Part shown: positions 37,337-46,900 of the stretch, piece by piece | Position numbering within the stretch: position 1 is the first letter of the stretch | Layout of the letters: every line of letters starts with the position of its first letter | Assembly: GCA_030159075.1 (NCBI GenBank) | Contig: BROG01000953.1 | Location: 1-64,000 of the forward strand | Direction of reading: 5' to 3' | Length of the DNA: 64,000 nt | DNA from: Atrina japonica | Taxonomy: Eukaryota; Mollusca; Bivalvia; Pterioida; Pinnidae | Program-made: the position numbers and the translations under genes | Notes under the pieces: model-generated | The model's input: the letters and a program-made list of their open reading frames with translations, nothing else | Database searches by the model: none | Told to the model about the DNA's origin: nothing

Positions 37337-37680
37337 AGTAGTTATAGGCAGCTCCCTGGCACGATTTTGAATTTTGACCGCTAGGTGGCGCCATTAGTGG
37401 CGCTGTTGATGACGTCATCAGAATACAGGCTTTTGATTGGTCAATTTCGAAATCGTGCCAGGGAGCGACCTGTGACGCCATAACCGGAAGTGCGTCATAC
37501 TAGAAGTGAGGTCATACCAAAAGTAAGTCATACCGCAAGTGAGGTAATGTTGTCATGGCAATAAGGAAAAATCCCCAATGGGTTTTTTCCAGTTCTGGGC
37601 TGAGAGTGAATCTGTTTTTAGAACAGATTTTGAGTGAAATCAGTAGTAGGTATCGCCACAGTCGGCGAGAGTTAACGATC
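37337..37680. repeat. Left TIR of the Polinton
   Basis: About 340 bp align with the reverse complement of 49,215-49,714: AGTAGTTATAGGCAGCTCCC, AGTGGCGCTGTTGATGA, TGACG-CATAACCGGAA, AGTGAGGTCATACC, TGTCATGGCAATAA, GAGTGAATCT-TTTTTAGAAC and TCGCCACAGTCGGCGAGAGT. The outer part also folds on itself: 37,351-37,371 pairs with 37,446-37,466 (21 bp, one mismatch). Repeated CATACC-AAGTGAGG words lie at 37,495-37,550. Confidence 0.85.
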
Positions 37681-38069
37681 TTGCATCAAGTGCGCAAGCG
37701 CGAGAAGCGGAAGACCGGGCTCGCGTCAAGATTGAACATGTTATCTTTGTACTAAGACTCATAGAGTATGTACAAAGTAAAATTGAAGAAGTACCATTCA
37801 ATAATCAAAAGTCACGAAGAATTAGATGTGCAAATGGTCTCAACATAAACAGTTACGAATCGGGATAAGACCAGGTGTCCGGAAGGAGTCAGTGTCATCT
37901 GCTGGCATGCCACACACGTTGCAAATATTCCATGGAAACCTTTCTAGTTCGATGAACGGGTCAAATTCGCTAAAAAGGTCAAGTTTGTTGATGAAGTCAA
38001 GTTCAGTGAAAAGAATGATTGGTGAAACGGAGTCACTGTCTACGGCCGAGATCCAGAATACTATATAAT

Positions 38070-38945
38070 ATTTCTGAGATGGGGACTTAATAATGTTTAT
38101 CAAGATCATCGTATCGACCATAAAACTTCTTAAACGACGACTCCAAGCGTTCAACATCGTAATCTTGTGTAAGTTGTTTATTCACTAGTCGTTTAGATCT
38201 CAGAATAAAACATTCATAAGAAGAGCATGCCCTGGCATAACGTATACGTTGTGAAATGAAAACGCCAGGAGAAGATGGAATATTACTACTAAGAAACGGG
38301 TTTGTGATATGGAAATTGCAATCATCTCGTTTGTCACAAAGGGATGTGTGATGTTGGCCGTCATGGGTAAATCTAGGTACGAAGCAGATGTGTTGCTCTC
38401 TGTCGTCTCATTGATCTCTCGGTCAACAGGATACATCTGGCCGAGGTTATTCTGAAATTCTAGACAGAACATCGTCGATATACATGTAAGTAAAATTGAA
38501 CCGAGATGCTAATTTTTTTGTTTGTTTTGGAAAGCAGACACTGTGTTAATTCCGTTTCATATGTTTACAAACATATGTCAGCCAAGAGAGGTGCACAATT
38601 GGTACCCATTGGAATGCCGGCAATCTGTTGGAAAACTTTACGCAAAAACCACGAAGATATTGTCTCCTAGAAACCCCAGCATCTTCATAATATCGTCTTC
38701 AGTGTACTTGTTATTGGAATCAGGGTGTTCCTTCACTAAATAAGATTCTTCTTGAACTGACACCAAATATTTATATCGGCGATTTGCATTTGTATACAGA
38801 AGGGTTTTTGATGAGGTATTGTTGTGTAAAGGGTCGAAAGATCAAAAGACTTGATGCTTGTAATATGTTTGAAATTGGAAATTTTAAGTTCCAACAATTC
38901 CTTTGAATTCTTTAGGATCCACAACTGATTGACTCCGCTTCTTGA
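38070..38945 (-). pseudogene. Penelope-like reverse transcriptase fragment inside the Polinton left arm
   Basis: The minus strand reads RSGVNQLWILKNSKELLE, ITSIKSFDLSTLYTTIPHQK, then badly decayed palm sequence, REINETTESNTSASYLDL and LESSFKKFYGRYDDLDKHY. It is the same family as 28.6-29.6 kb and even more broken. The YxDD box is lost. It indicates that a Penelope-like element landed in the Polinton after integration. Confidence 0.8.
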
Positions 38946-38984
38946 GTAAGCCGTTATACAGTACTTCTGAAGACCTTGTGTTAG

Positions 38985-39320
38985 AAGTTAAAGGGTGATC
39001 ACTCTGTAAAGACTGTATGGACGGGACAAAAGGGAGATCATTCCGTATAAACTGTGTAGGTGGGACAAATGGGTCACTATGTATAGACTGTTTAGATGGA
39101 ACAAATAGGGAAATCACTCTGTATAGCCTGTATGAGTAGGGCAAAAGAGATATTACTCTATATAGATTGTATGGCTCGTACAAAGGGGAGATCACTGTGC
39201 ATAGACTTTATAGTGAAACATAGCTCTGTATAGACTGTAGGGTTGGTACAAAGGGAGGTTACTCTGTATAGACTATAGGGATGGAAAAAACGGGAGATTA
39301 CTCTATATGGACTCTATACA
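38985..39320. repeat. Diverged minisatellite, unit about 35 bp
   Basis: ATCACTCTGTATAGACTGTA, then GGGACAAA and GGGAG, repeats about eight times with substitutions and small indels. The ORF over it has no other support. Confidence 0.75.
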
Positions 39321-39536
39321 CTAAACCAGATAGAGAGAGAGGGCGGGTAGTGAAACCGGAAGTATAGTATAGCAAGGGTAGCCATCTTGGCTATGGAATC
39401 ATGGGATATCTAGTTTTCAGAGACTGACTTATCACACAACAGGAGAGATACATTGAACATGAAAGTGTGTAACGTACTCAAAGTTTGCAAAGTTTTCAAG
39501 TGCGTACCATTCTCAAAGTTTGCAAAAGTGATCAAG

Positions 39537-39540
<4 letters not shown>

Positions 39541-39602
<62 letters not shown>

Positions 39603-39604
39603 AA

Positions 39605-39641
<37 letters not shown>
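39541..39641. repeat. Homopolymer C60-A6-C35
   Basis: Sixty C, six A, then 35 C. The opposite strand is G-rich enough for quadruplexes. Exact lengths are unlikely to be reliable in any assembly. The poly-Pro and poly-Gly ORFs here are artefacts. Repeated (C)AAAGT-type words flank it at 39,470-39,530. Confidence 0.95.
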
Positions 39642-39643
<2 letters not shown>

Positions 39644-39654
39644 CGTTCTCATAT

Positions 39655-39770
39655 TTCAAAGTTTTCAACGTGTGCAAGTTATGAAGTCTCAAAGTGATAA
39701 AGTTGCAAAAGGACAAAGAGACAAAAGTGACAAAGTGACAAAAGTGACAAAGTGACAAAGTTATGAAGTA
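39655..39770. repeat. AAAGTGAC-type simple repeat
   Basis: Imperfect repeats of (A)CAAAGTGAC and GACAAAG directly right of the poly(C) tract, continuing the AAAGT-rich text on its left. No coding evidence. Confidence 0.7.
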
Positions 39771-39935
39771 TGACTAGTTTGAATTTCTATCTAATGAAAT
39801 TTATCGATTAAGTAAAAGAGCTAGGGAATGTTCACATTCACTTACTATCGGTTAGACTTACCACTGCAGTATAACATAACACATACAAAAAAACTGCATA
39901 CTTGCAGGTAAGGTTTCTTTTTGAGTAAGTTGGGT

Positions 39936-39951
39936 GGCCCTTAAAAAGGCC
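39936..39951 (-). terminator. Histone-type 3' stem-loop, left edge
   Basis: On the minus strand AAC precedes GGCCTTTTTAAGGGCC, followed by ACCCAACTT and a purine-rich TCAAAAAGAAACC. It has a 6-bp stem (one U-G pair) and a 4-nt TTTA loop, with the flanking AAC and ACC seen in metazoan histone mRNA ends. It lies 6 nt after the candidate minus-strand gene 39,957-40,172. SLBP and U7-type processing is inferred from the consensus, not shown. Confidence 0.72.
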
Positions 39952-39956
39952 GTTGG

Positions 39957-40172
39957 TTAATGAGTTAAAATCCTGTGCCTTATAGGCACCTGCAACACAC
40001 CGTCTTTTTCTTCTTTTTTGCTGTTGTATGGGCCGCAGCAGCTCTGCACCAGTGAAGTAGTCCGGTGTTTTGTTGCTCGAAATATTCCCAGTCCTGGGAC
40101 GCCGTCTGAAATATCTCTACGCTGTATTTGGGTTTATGAGCTCAAAAAGAATGTTCTATCAAGCACTGTCAT
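39957..40172 (-). pseudogene. Small minus-strand Polinton gene with one premature stop
   Basis: A TATA box lies about 40 nt upstream and a histone-type stem-loop directly follows. The frame starts MTVLDRTFFLSS, meets TAA at codon 13, then stays open for 58 codons (TQIQRRDISDGVPGLGIF and on, with SCCGPYNSKKEEKDG). Another frame over the same stretch (KPKYSVEIFQTASQDWEYFE, then KKKKK) is open for about 50 codons without an ATG, so the frame choice is uncertain. The family was not recognised. Confidence 0.45.
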
Positions 40173-40212
40173 ACTGCTTTGGTTTGTGGTAGTGAAAATA
40201 GAAGCGCACGGC

Positions 40213-40220
40213 TTTTTATA
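40213..40220 (-). promoter_or_regulatory. TATA box of the left minus-strand small gene
   Basis: TATAAAAA on the minus strand followed by GCCGTGCGC, about 40 nt before the ATG at 40,172. The shared upstream region 40,221-40,341 would serve as a divergent promoter for this gene and the plus-strand gene at 40,342. Confidence 0.6.
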
Positions 40221-40341
40221 TGAGCAGTATAGCGCACACGACGTACTCCGTCTCGTCATCTTTGACCCCTTTGATGACTAGTCAATGCGTCTAGAGTGAT
40301 AGAGGCCTAGGAGAAATTAGTCTAAGATAAAAAAATCAAAC

Positions 40342-40569
40342 ATGGCGTATGTTATGGAGTACACTATTGATCAAGAAAACGAAGCTGTGTCGAACGAACA
40401 TGTGCCAGTATATGATACCAATCAGATTATTCGTGCTCAAGAGAAGTTACGAAAGATTAATATGAACTTTCATCAGGGAAAAGATGTTCAACTGAGACGA
40501 ATTGTACTTCTCAATTCTGTTTTGTGGTTTGGAAGAGAAGAAAGAAATTTTAAGCAGATGGACGAGTAG
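40342..40569 (+). CDS. Small Polinton protein, 75 residues, unrecognised
   Basis: Intact ORF starting MAYVMEYTIDQENEAVSNEH, acidic first half, then basic and amphipathic (NQIIRAQEKLRKI), ending REERNFKQMDE. The start context CAAACATGG is good. The stop lies about 50 nt before a histone-type stem-loop, the spacing of histone mRNAs. It forms a divergent pair with the gene at 39,957-40,172. It is not a histone: there is no histone-fold sequence match by eye. The function is unknown. Confidence 0.6.
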   Translation: MAYVMEYTIDQENEAVSNEHVPVYDTNQIIRAQEKLRKINMNFHQGKDVQLRRIVLLNSVLWFGREERNFKQMDE

Positions 40570-40621
40570 TGTTTGCCGTTTAACAAGAGATTTTGTTCAT
40601 GACAGATATTAAAAAAACAAC

Positions 40622-40637
40622 GGTCCTTTTCAGGACA
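40622..40637 (+). terminator. Histone-type 3' stem-loop after the 75-residue gene
   Basis: AAC, then GGTCCTTTTCAGGACA, then CC. The stem TCCT/AGGA with a G-C pair and the loop TTTC is the canonical histone loop. The downstream purine-rich element is ACGAAAATAAACC. The outer G/A pair is mismatched. Confidence 0.78.
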
Positions 40638-40774
40638 CCTTATATCTTACGAAAATAAACCTTAAAGTGAATGTGTAGTGTATACTATGAACTGAGTTAT
40701 AGGGTTAATGGGATGGAGTGTTTTACAGAGTACTTAGTATATGTAGCATATCTCAATGCAGTTTAGATTACTTT

Positions 40775-40800
40775 TCTAATGAGTTTGGTGGCCGTTGGAT
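40775..40800 (-). terminator. Deleted remnant of a histone-type 3' end
   Basis: The minus strand reads ATCCAACGGCC directly joined to ACCAAACTCATTAGAAAAG. These are the 5' half and the ACC flank plus downstream element of the other sites, with the loop and 3' arm missing. It lies about 40 nt after the stop of the minus-strand gene 40,838-41,146, exactly where the intact sites lie relative to their genes. Confidence 0.55.
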
Positions 40801-40837
40801 AGGATACTAATATTGGCAGTAACATCGCCGTTCTGCT

Positions 40838-41146
40838 TTACACTAGATCATATTTCTTCCTCTTGATAGACATGATGATCGATATCTGTAGTTGACGAAA
40901 ACTAGCTCTAACCTGTTTTCTAGTACAAACATACTGAGCTGCCAGATTGTCTAAGCACTGTCGGTACTGACGGTCGAGTTGATCTCTGACTTTCTGTGAG
41001 GTTTGCTGTTGTTTCAGTTGCCTCCATCTCTGATGGAGTCTCGTCGGTAGACTCTGATATTAACGATCATACTGTATCGCATTCAACTTGGTCTTCTGTT
41101 GTAACAGAATAATTTTCTGAATAGCTTCTGTATAGATACTCTCCAT
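40838..41146 (-). pseudogene. Small basic coiled-coil Polinton gene with one in-frame TAA
   Basis: From ATG at 41,146 the frame encodes MESIYTEAIQKIILLQQKTK and on, meets TAA at codon 29, and continues open for 73 more codons (YQSLPTRLHQRWRQLKQQQT, then RQYRQCLDNLAAQYV, ending SIKRKKYDLV). Rich in Gln, Arg and Lys with heptad-like hydrophobics, so a helical DNA- or protein-binding role is possible. A single nonsense change separates it from an intact gene. A pure T run at 41,146-41,165 replaces the expected promoter. Confidence 0.6.
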
Positions 41147-41275
41147 TTTTTTTTTTTTTTTTTTTGTTGTTTGGTTTCTAAACGATGTTCGACAAGTAGG
41201 AGAAAAAACGCTCATGCGATGTGTGACGGCACACCCTACTGAGTATGTCTAAGAGTCTATAGTCATTGCTTGATC

Positions 41276-41460
41276 ATGGCTGAATGCGTAAACATGTGGG
41301 GTGAAGAAAAATAAAAAAGAAGAATGGATGGTGTTTGCCGATAGAGTGGGAAGAAAGGTGGGCTGGCTAACGAATATCGGTAAATGAATAGAGCTCGCAA
41401 AGTTTGAAAAAAAAAAGAGAAAGACGGTCCAAAATGCTTTTTATGTCATGGCATATTAAG
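41276..41460 (+). pseudogene. Decayed small plus-strand Polinton gene
   Basis: ATG at 41,276 opens MAECVNMWGEEK, then three stops (TAA, TAG, TAA) interrupt a Lys/Gly/Arg-rich frame (SGKKGGLANEYR, MNRARKV). It is followed by a histone-type stem-loop and forms the plus half of a second divergent pair with 40,838-41,146. The call relies mostly on context. Confidence 0.35.
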
Positions 41461-41469
41461 CCTAAACGA

Positions 41470-41485
41470 GACCCTTTTCAGGGCC
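41470..41485 (+). terminator. Histone-type 3' stem-loop, second divergent unit
   Basis: GACCCTTTTCAGGGCC followed by ACCTAACTT and ACGAAAAGAAAC. The stem CCCT/AGGG with loop TTTC and the outer G-C is close to the metazoan histone consensus, with one A-C mismatch. Confidence 0.78.
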
Positions 41486-41899
41486 ACCTAACTTTTACGA
41501 AAAGAAACATATGACTGTTTAGAGTAACAGCAGTTCTATAGTCTCAACAATAAAACATAGATCCTTTGTATATCCTTATTTTTTCTCTCGGTATCTCTTA
41601 TACTCTAAGTCACTAAGTGTTACACTATCACTCTTTGTATCCTGCTAGTCATATTTATAGTTTGTCAATGGAGTTTTACACCAGATCACTCTGTACATTT
41701 GTGTCTACCGTGTAGATACTATGTTTAAACTCTAAGTGTACACTAAACTCTAAGTGTACACCATATACCCAGACATAATACACAAACACCAGATCAATTT
41801 ATAATAAGTTTAATACCCCTCTAAACATAATTTTAGATAGTCGGTAAAGGAATAGGGTCGTTCCTCTGTGACTATGTAGAATACACGAGAATGAACTTT

Positions 41900-42000
41900 A
41901 AAAACACTTATTAACTTGAAAACACTTATTAACTTGAAAACACTGATAACTTTGAAAACACTGATCACTTTTGAAACACTGATCACTTTTGAAACGTTTT
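41900..42000. repeat. Short tandem repeat, unit about 18 bp
   Basis: AACACTTATTAACTTGAA, then AACACTGATAACTTTGAA and AACACTGATCACTTTTGA, repeated about five times. Confidence 0.85.
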
Positions 42001-42179
42001 GAAACAGTCTTCAAACACGCAAACAAACTTTTGTCACTTTGTCTCACTACTACGGTTGATATTGCCCAAACAGCACGGGGCAAAAGAACGTCTGCTTTTG
42101 TCCTAGATCGGTCGATTGGGATTACTGAACGCTATGACACTAAACTTATTTACATTATAACAGTACAAAAATCACATCA

Positions 42180-43083
42180 TCACTTCTGTTCGGTTTCCAC
42201 TTTCACTTTCTTGGTTGGTTTTCCTCCCTTCTTGAGCATCTAGTTGAGTTTACGCTTGGCTCCTGTTGAATTCTGTTCATAAGCATTCATAAGCCCAATG
42301 ACCTGACTGATGACATTTATAAAATTGGTATGATTGACGAGATCGATTTTCTACTTTGTTCTCAGGTTCTACTTTGTTCTCAGGTTCTATCCTTACTGTT
42401 GTCGTCGTTGTTGTTGTTGTTGTGTTGTTGTCGACCCGTTATTCTTAGGACATCTAGGAGACATATGTCCAATTTCACCAGAAATGAAACAAGGGTGAGT
42501 CTGTGGGGAAGGTTTATATTCTTAACTCATATACGACTTCTGACTGTAGCTTATCCTTCAATTCTTTCGGACTAGCTATAATGGTCGTAAGTTCACCAGT
42601 TGACTGAAAGCACAATATTTAGACCAACGTCGATGTTCTGTATAAGCATTATCGGACCATTCCGATTCATTTAAACAGGTGCCACAGCAAAAACACTGAA
42701 CGTGGTCACTGTTCCCTACATACATAAATCCTGCTCTGGCTAATTTTGTCTGTTTAGGTCCCGGTAAATATTTTTGGCCAATGATCTTTAAACATCGGGT
42801 ACCTGAATTAACACGTACAAAAATATGGCAAGGCTAAAGGTATACTTAATTTCTGATGAAACGATAACCCTCTGACGGTTGCAGGTCTTTGTTTAAAAGT
42901 GGGCACACCCTGTCTCCTTACCACTTCAATCAGATTTGCTCTCGGTACATTATCCATTTCTACCCGATGGGTTCGTGGTGCACTATCCATTATGTCTCGG
43001 CTCATGGGAGCACTATCTGTGACGGTCTGACTAGCATCCATTGTCGATGAAAATAAAGAATCCATACTTGATGTTCTTTCCAA
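42180..43083 (-). pseudogene. Polinton gene with BIR (IAP) domain and CCHC-like zinc knuckle, broken
   Basis: The N-terminus begins at ATG 43,083 with a repeated MDSAPR/MDNVPR-like motif. After a frame change near 42,800, about 42,750-42,603 encodes a BIR domain: LARAGFMYVGNSDHVQCFCC, then a Trp, EHRRW and a final Cys (C-x2-C…H…C zinc set). After a further stop at 42,576, the region 42,450-42,491 encodes CFISGEIGHMSPRC, a CCHC knuckle with the second Cys changed to Ser, then a Gln run and a tail rich in Lys. BIR domains bind caspases or IAP partners. Several large DNA viruses carry them, so an anti-apoptotic role in the element's life cycle is plausible but inferred. The gene has at least two frame breaks and several stops. 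Confidence 0.72.
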
Positions 43084-43168
43084 TATTTCTGAGAGTGAAA
43101 TGCCCCTGATGGGGATTCACACCCCCTTTTTATAAGGTCCATAAAGTCTATTTTAGATCAGATCAAAA

Positions 43169-43408
43169 TCATTCATATTTTTTACGTTTTTTGTTCTGAA
43201 AAACAAATTGTATCATCGGTACATCTACACAATAACCAAAAGGACCCCATGCAAGTTGTTGTTGTTCTTTATGCACATGATACATCATACCTGCCCGGTT
43301 ACCATTATTATCATTTAATTGTAAATGAAAAGTGTCCCCGTACATGGGAGACTTACGACAATCGCTTAACCATTTTCGTATATAAACATATAAACATAAA
43401 AATAGCAT
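43169..43408 (-). CDS. Unassigned Polinton ORF, 79 residues
   Basis: It reads MLFLCLYVYIRKWLSDCRKS, then MYGDTFHLQLNDNNGNRAGM, WGPFGYCVDVPMIQFVFQNK and a KKRKKYE end. The alternating hydrophobic pattern suggests beta structure. It may be the C-terminal part of a larger gene, because the upstream minus-strand frames (43,410-43,540) also look coding, with the AT-hook-like word KGRPRK. The family was not recognised. Confidence 0.35.
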   Translation of the reverse strand: MLFLCLYVYIRKWLSDCRKSPMYGDTFHLQLNDNNGNRAGMMYHVHKEQQQLAWGPFGYCVDVPMIQFVFQNKKRKKYE

Positions 43409-43536
43409 GAGGTATTTCTATGTGTTCTACTTTTCGTGGTCGTCCCTTCTGTCTTTTCACTCCTTCCATCTGTCCTTCTTCTCTTTGTTCTTTTATCTCT
43501 CTATTGATACCTTTCGTAGACGTCACCCCTTTCTTT

Positions 43537-43791
43537 TCACTCTCTGTCCCTGTTGTTCTTCTCCTTCATCTCTCTGTCCTTCTGTCTTTTCCTGTCCTTC
43601 TGTCTTTTCCTGACTCTGTCCTTCTGTCTTTTCCACCGTTTCCCTATTCTTTCTTTCTGTTCTTCTTCTTCTCTCTGTTTCTCTTCTCTCTGTTTCTCCC
43701 CTTTCAATCCCTTTGGTCTTTTCATCTCTTCTTTTCTAACGTCTTTTCTCATTTCATTTTCTCTTTTCGGAGGTTGAAACGATGTTGACAC
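43537..43791 (-). CDS. Highly charged Polinton ORF, 84 residues
   Basis: From MSTSFQPPKRENEMRKDVRK it continues as Lys/Arg/Glu/Gln repeats (KQREEKQREEEEQKE, then repeated RKRQKDR). It begins about 155 nt after the polymerase stop on the same strand, so it could be the next gene. The pyrimidine bias of the plus strand here could also create such an ORF by composition alone. A helical, nucleic-acid-binding protein is possible. Confidence 0.4.
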   Translation of the reverse strand: MSTSFQPPKRENEMRKDVRKEEMKRPKGLKGEKQREEKQREEEEQKERIGKRWKRQKDRVRKRQKDRKRQKDREMKEKNNRDRE

Positions 43792-43948
43792 AATGACCCT
43801 CGATCATAGTTTTATTACTAAAAAAACCTTTTTTTTCAAACCACTCTCATTCTTAATTTTTCAGTCTCACCTTTTCAATAAACATAAGAAAAAGTACAAA
43901 AGTTTGCAATGCGATGTCTCTTATCATACACTACACGCACTTGTTTAG

Positions 43949-46900
43949 TCATCGTCTGTGTTTTGACGTTATGCTGTTTCGTTGCATGATCTTACGAGGG
44001 TTCGGTACAAGCACTTTCTTTTGTTGACCACGTAACAACTGTTTCAATGTATCTACGTTGACCGTAGAAGTGGTACGACTATCAAAAGTGATTCCTTTGA
44101 CTTTACATACTGTTTTGTCCTGACGAGTCTTGTACGCATAATTTTTAGGACTTCCAGAGACAAAGGATAATGTAGAATCACCATCACAATCTAACCCGTC
44201 TGTCCATCCCACTAAACTGTTAACTATAGTGCGATTCCACTGGGTGGATCGTGTTGATAAATGATACCCTCTGTATCAAAATATAACACACGATCTCCCA
44301 AACGTTCTAAGGTGGCAGAGAGATGTAACTGTGCTAAAGATGTAGTAAAGGCTGCTAGCACTACACTGCTAAAACCATTTGGTTCATCAAAGTCATCCTT
44401 CGGTTTCGAATTCACCAGCAACATGTCTAGCATATCATGACCTTCATCATTTGGAATCAGCTCTAATTGTAATATATCTCGAGTGTCATCTTGAAGCAAC
44501 TGTTGTTTCGTAATTCTCCACATACTGTGTCTGAGGTAAATTAGTCCGTTGAGCAAATTCATTCCACAAACAGTTCAGAAACAGTTTAGCAATGGTACGT
44601 AAGATAGGATTCTTCTCGACATCTTCTTCTCGTATGATCAGTTGTTCTCTCGTTTCAATTTCTGTGAGGTACTGGCGACTGTTTTCCACTGTTGACAGGA
44701 AGCAGAAAAACTACTAACTTGTTGTTTAATATGGAGAAACTGATCAATATAGCTACGAAATAAAGTATTGGACTGATAAGGGAAATGACATACTTCACAT
44801 AGCCTTTCTCTATAGCTTTTTTTCAATTCACACTCGTCCATGTACCTAACAAACTTCTCTTTTGATTCGTATGACAACATCGATAATTAAATTCCAACTC
44901 CTTTTCGATTCCTTGTTGAGCACAAGTACGGCATAAAGGAAAAAGTATTTTCCCTCCTGCAAAGCGATGAGGTAACACGGGATGAAACACCTGACGAAGG
45001 GAAATAACTCGACATTGTACCACTCCAAAATATTGATCTAGACTTTTGAAATCGTGAGTAACCACATCTGGGTGTCCAATTGGAAAAGCCCCATGTTTCA
45101 AGATAAACGGGTACAAAGAACATACATCCACGGAACGAATGTCTCCGTCTTCACAACGCAAACTAGTAGCATTCGTTCGACCTCCAAAAAAAGCTTATTT
45201 AGGAACTAACGGGTCGAAGAAATCCGTTTTATCAATGAAATGTTGAAACTGTGAAAATCTGTCTTATACCTTTGACGATAGTCATATTCCACAACATTTC
45301 TACTTGATAGTATTGACGCAAATACTGATCTCTCTTGCTCTCTAAGGTCTTTTGATACACTTCTACATACGTTAAGGAGGTATGAAACGGATGTTTGTCT
45401 TGCTGTACATTCGGAAAACACAAGGGACATCCGTGCCAAAAACATCCATGAAACTCCTAAATGGTCCGAGAGTCTTCATGATAACCATCCACTCGATAAA
45501 ATCCTACTTAGACTCCACCTCCATGACGAGCATGTCTAATCGTTTGACCAGTTTTATGTTCTTTCCAACTCAACCAGCGTAATGCTAGGGTGGAATACTG
45601 TCGTGTCGAAGGATATCCCCGTAGACGTATGATATCAATCGTATCTTTTTGCATATGATTGCGACGATATTCTATATTCCCTATACTGGCAAACGTATTC
45701 GATTCAGTTTGTTTGTTTGTTTGTTTGTTTATTGTTGTTTAACGTCCCACTCAAGAATATTTCACTCATATGGAGACGTCACCAAATGCCGGTGAAGGGC
45801 TTCAAATTTTGGCCTATGCTCGGCACTTACGGCCATTGAGCAGTGAGGGTTCTTTAACGTGCCGCCACCTACTGTGACACGGGACTTCCAGTTTTTACTG
45901 TCTCATCCGAAAGACAGGAAACCAACCTGTCGCCGGCGGGACTCGAACTCACGACCTCACGATCCAGAGTCGAGCGCGCTACCGACTGAGCCAGGTCGGC
46001 TCTATTCGATTCAGCAAATCGGTCAACAGCGGTTAGTTTCAAACACATGCTTTGAAAATGCATACAAGCTTGTCGCAAAATAGTCACGTCCGATTCACAG
46101 TATTCTTCTTATTCCGGTTGCAAATGAAAAATAACACCCTTTCGAATTCGGCCTTGATACCACTCTTCAAAATCTCCAAAAGCTTTGGGTAACGAAACTA
46201 AAGGAAATGACAAGAAATTACACGAGTCTATAAACCTGATCTAGATCCATGATCTGTTTACAATGGCGACATTTTTTTCTTCTTGTCTTGACAACAGTGT
46301 TATGTGAATTGTTTCACACTCATCCATAATTGACAAGTAAGACATCGAGTCATTAGCTGACATGAAGTCCTGGTCGTATTACTACTATATGGTTTCAAAT
46401 AATTCTCGTAACACTGAGTCGATATGAATGTACCCTGACAAATGCGTACACTCTATAGATTTTATAATGTTGTCGGGAACACGGAGCCACGGTGTAAAAC
46501 AACGAAAAGAGCATTGAGGGCATCGCTATCTTCTACATGATTATAACCCACATCACAACGTTCAGAATAGTAATTATATTCCAAGAGTCCAGACATAGAT
46601 ACTATACAACTGCAATGATGGTCATCGTATAAAACATGAATGGGGACCCCGGATCCTATACCACTATACAGTACATTAAATGTCAATCGTTTTGTGTTTG
46701 TATTCAGTTCGTAGATTTTCAAATGGTAGTGTAGTAACAACACGGTCTGAAAACGTTGCCTTTCTTCAGGTCCACTCTCTTGTTGAGTATCACATCCAGT
46801 TTGTTGCATTAAGGCATGAGCTTCTCGTCGTTAAAGTGTATGTCTACTTGCATCTCCTGACTCAAAGTTTTCCAATATCGTTGCCAATTTTTGTACTTGT

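Noticed and set aside
37840..38157. 105-codon minus-strand ORF in the Polinton left arm as a new gene.
   Set aside because: It overlaps, in another frame, the Penelope-like RT tail (SFKKFYGRYDDLDKHY). The rest shows no motif.
39410..39758. Poly-Gly and poly-Pro proteins on both strands.
   Set aside because: Translation of the C60-A6-C35 homopolymer.
43407..43788. Plus-strand Ser/Phe/Leu-rich ORFs.
   Set aside because: They are the complement of a Lys/Arg/Glu-rich minus-strand region in the coding direction of the Polinton core.
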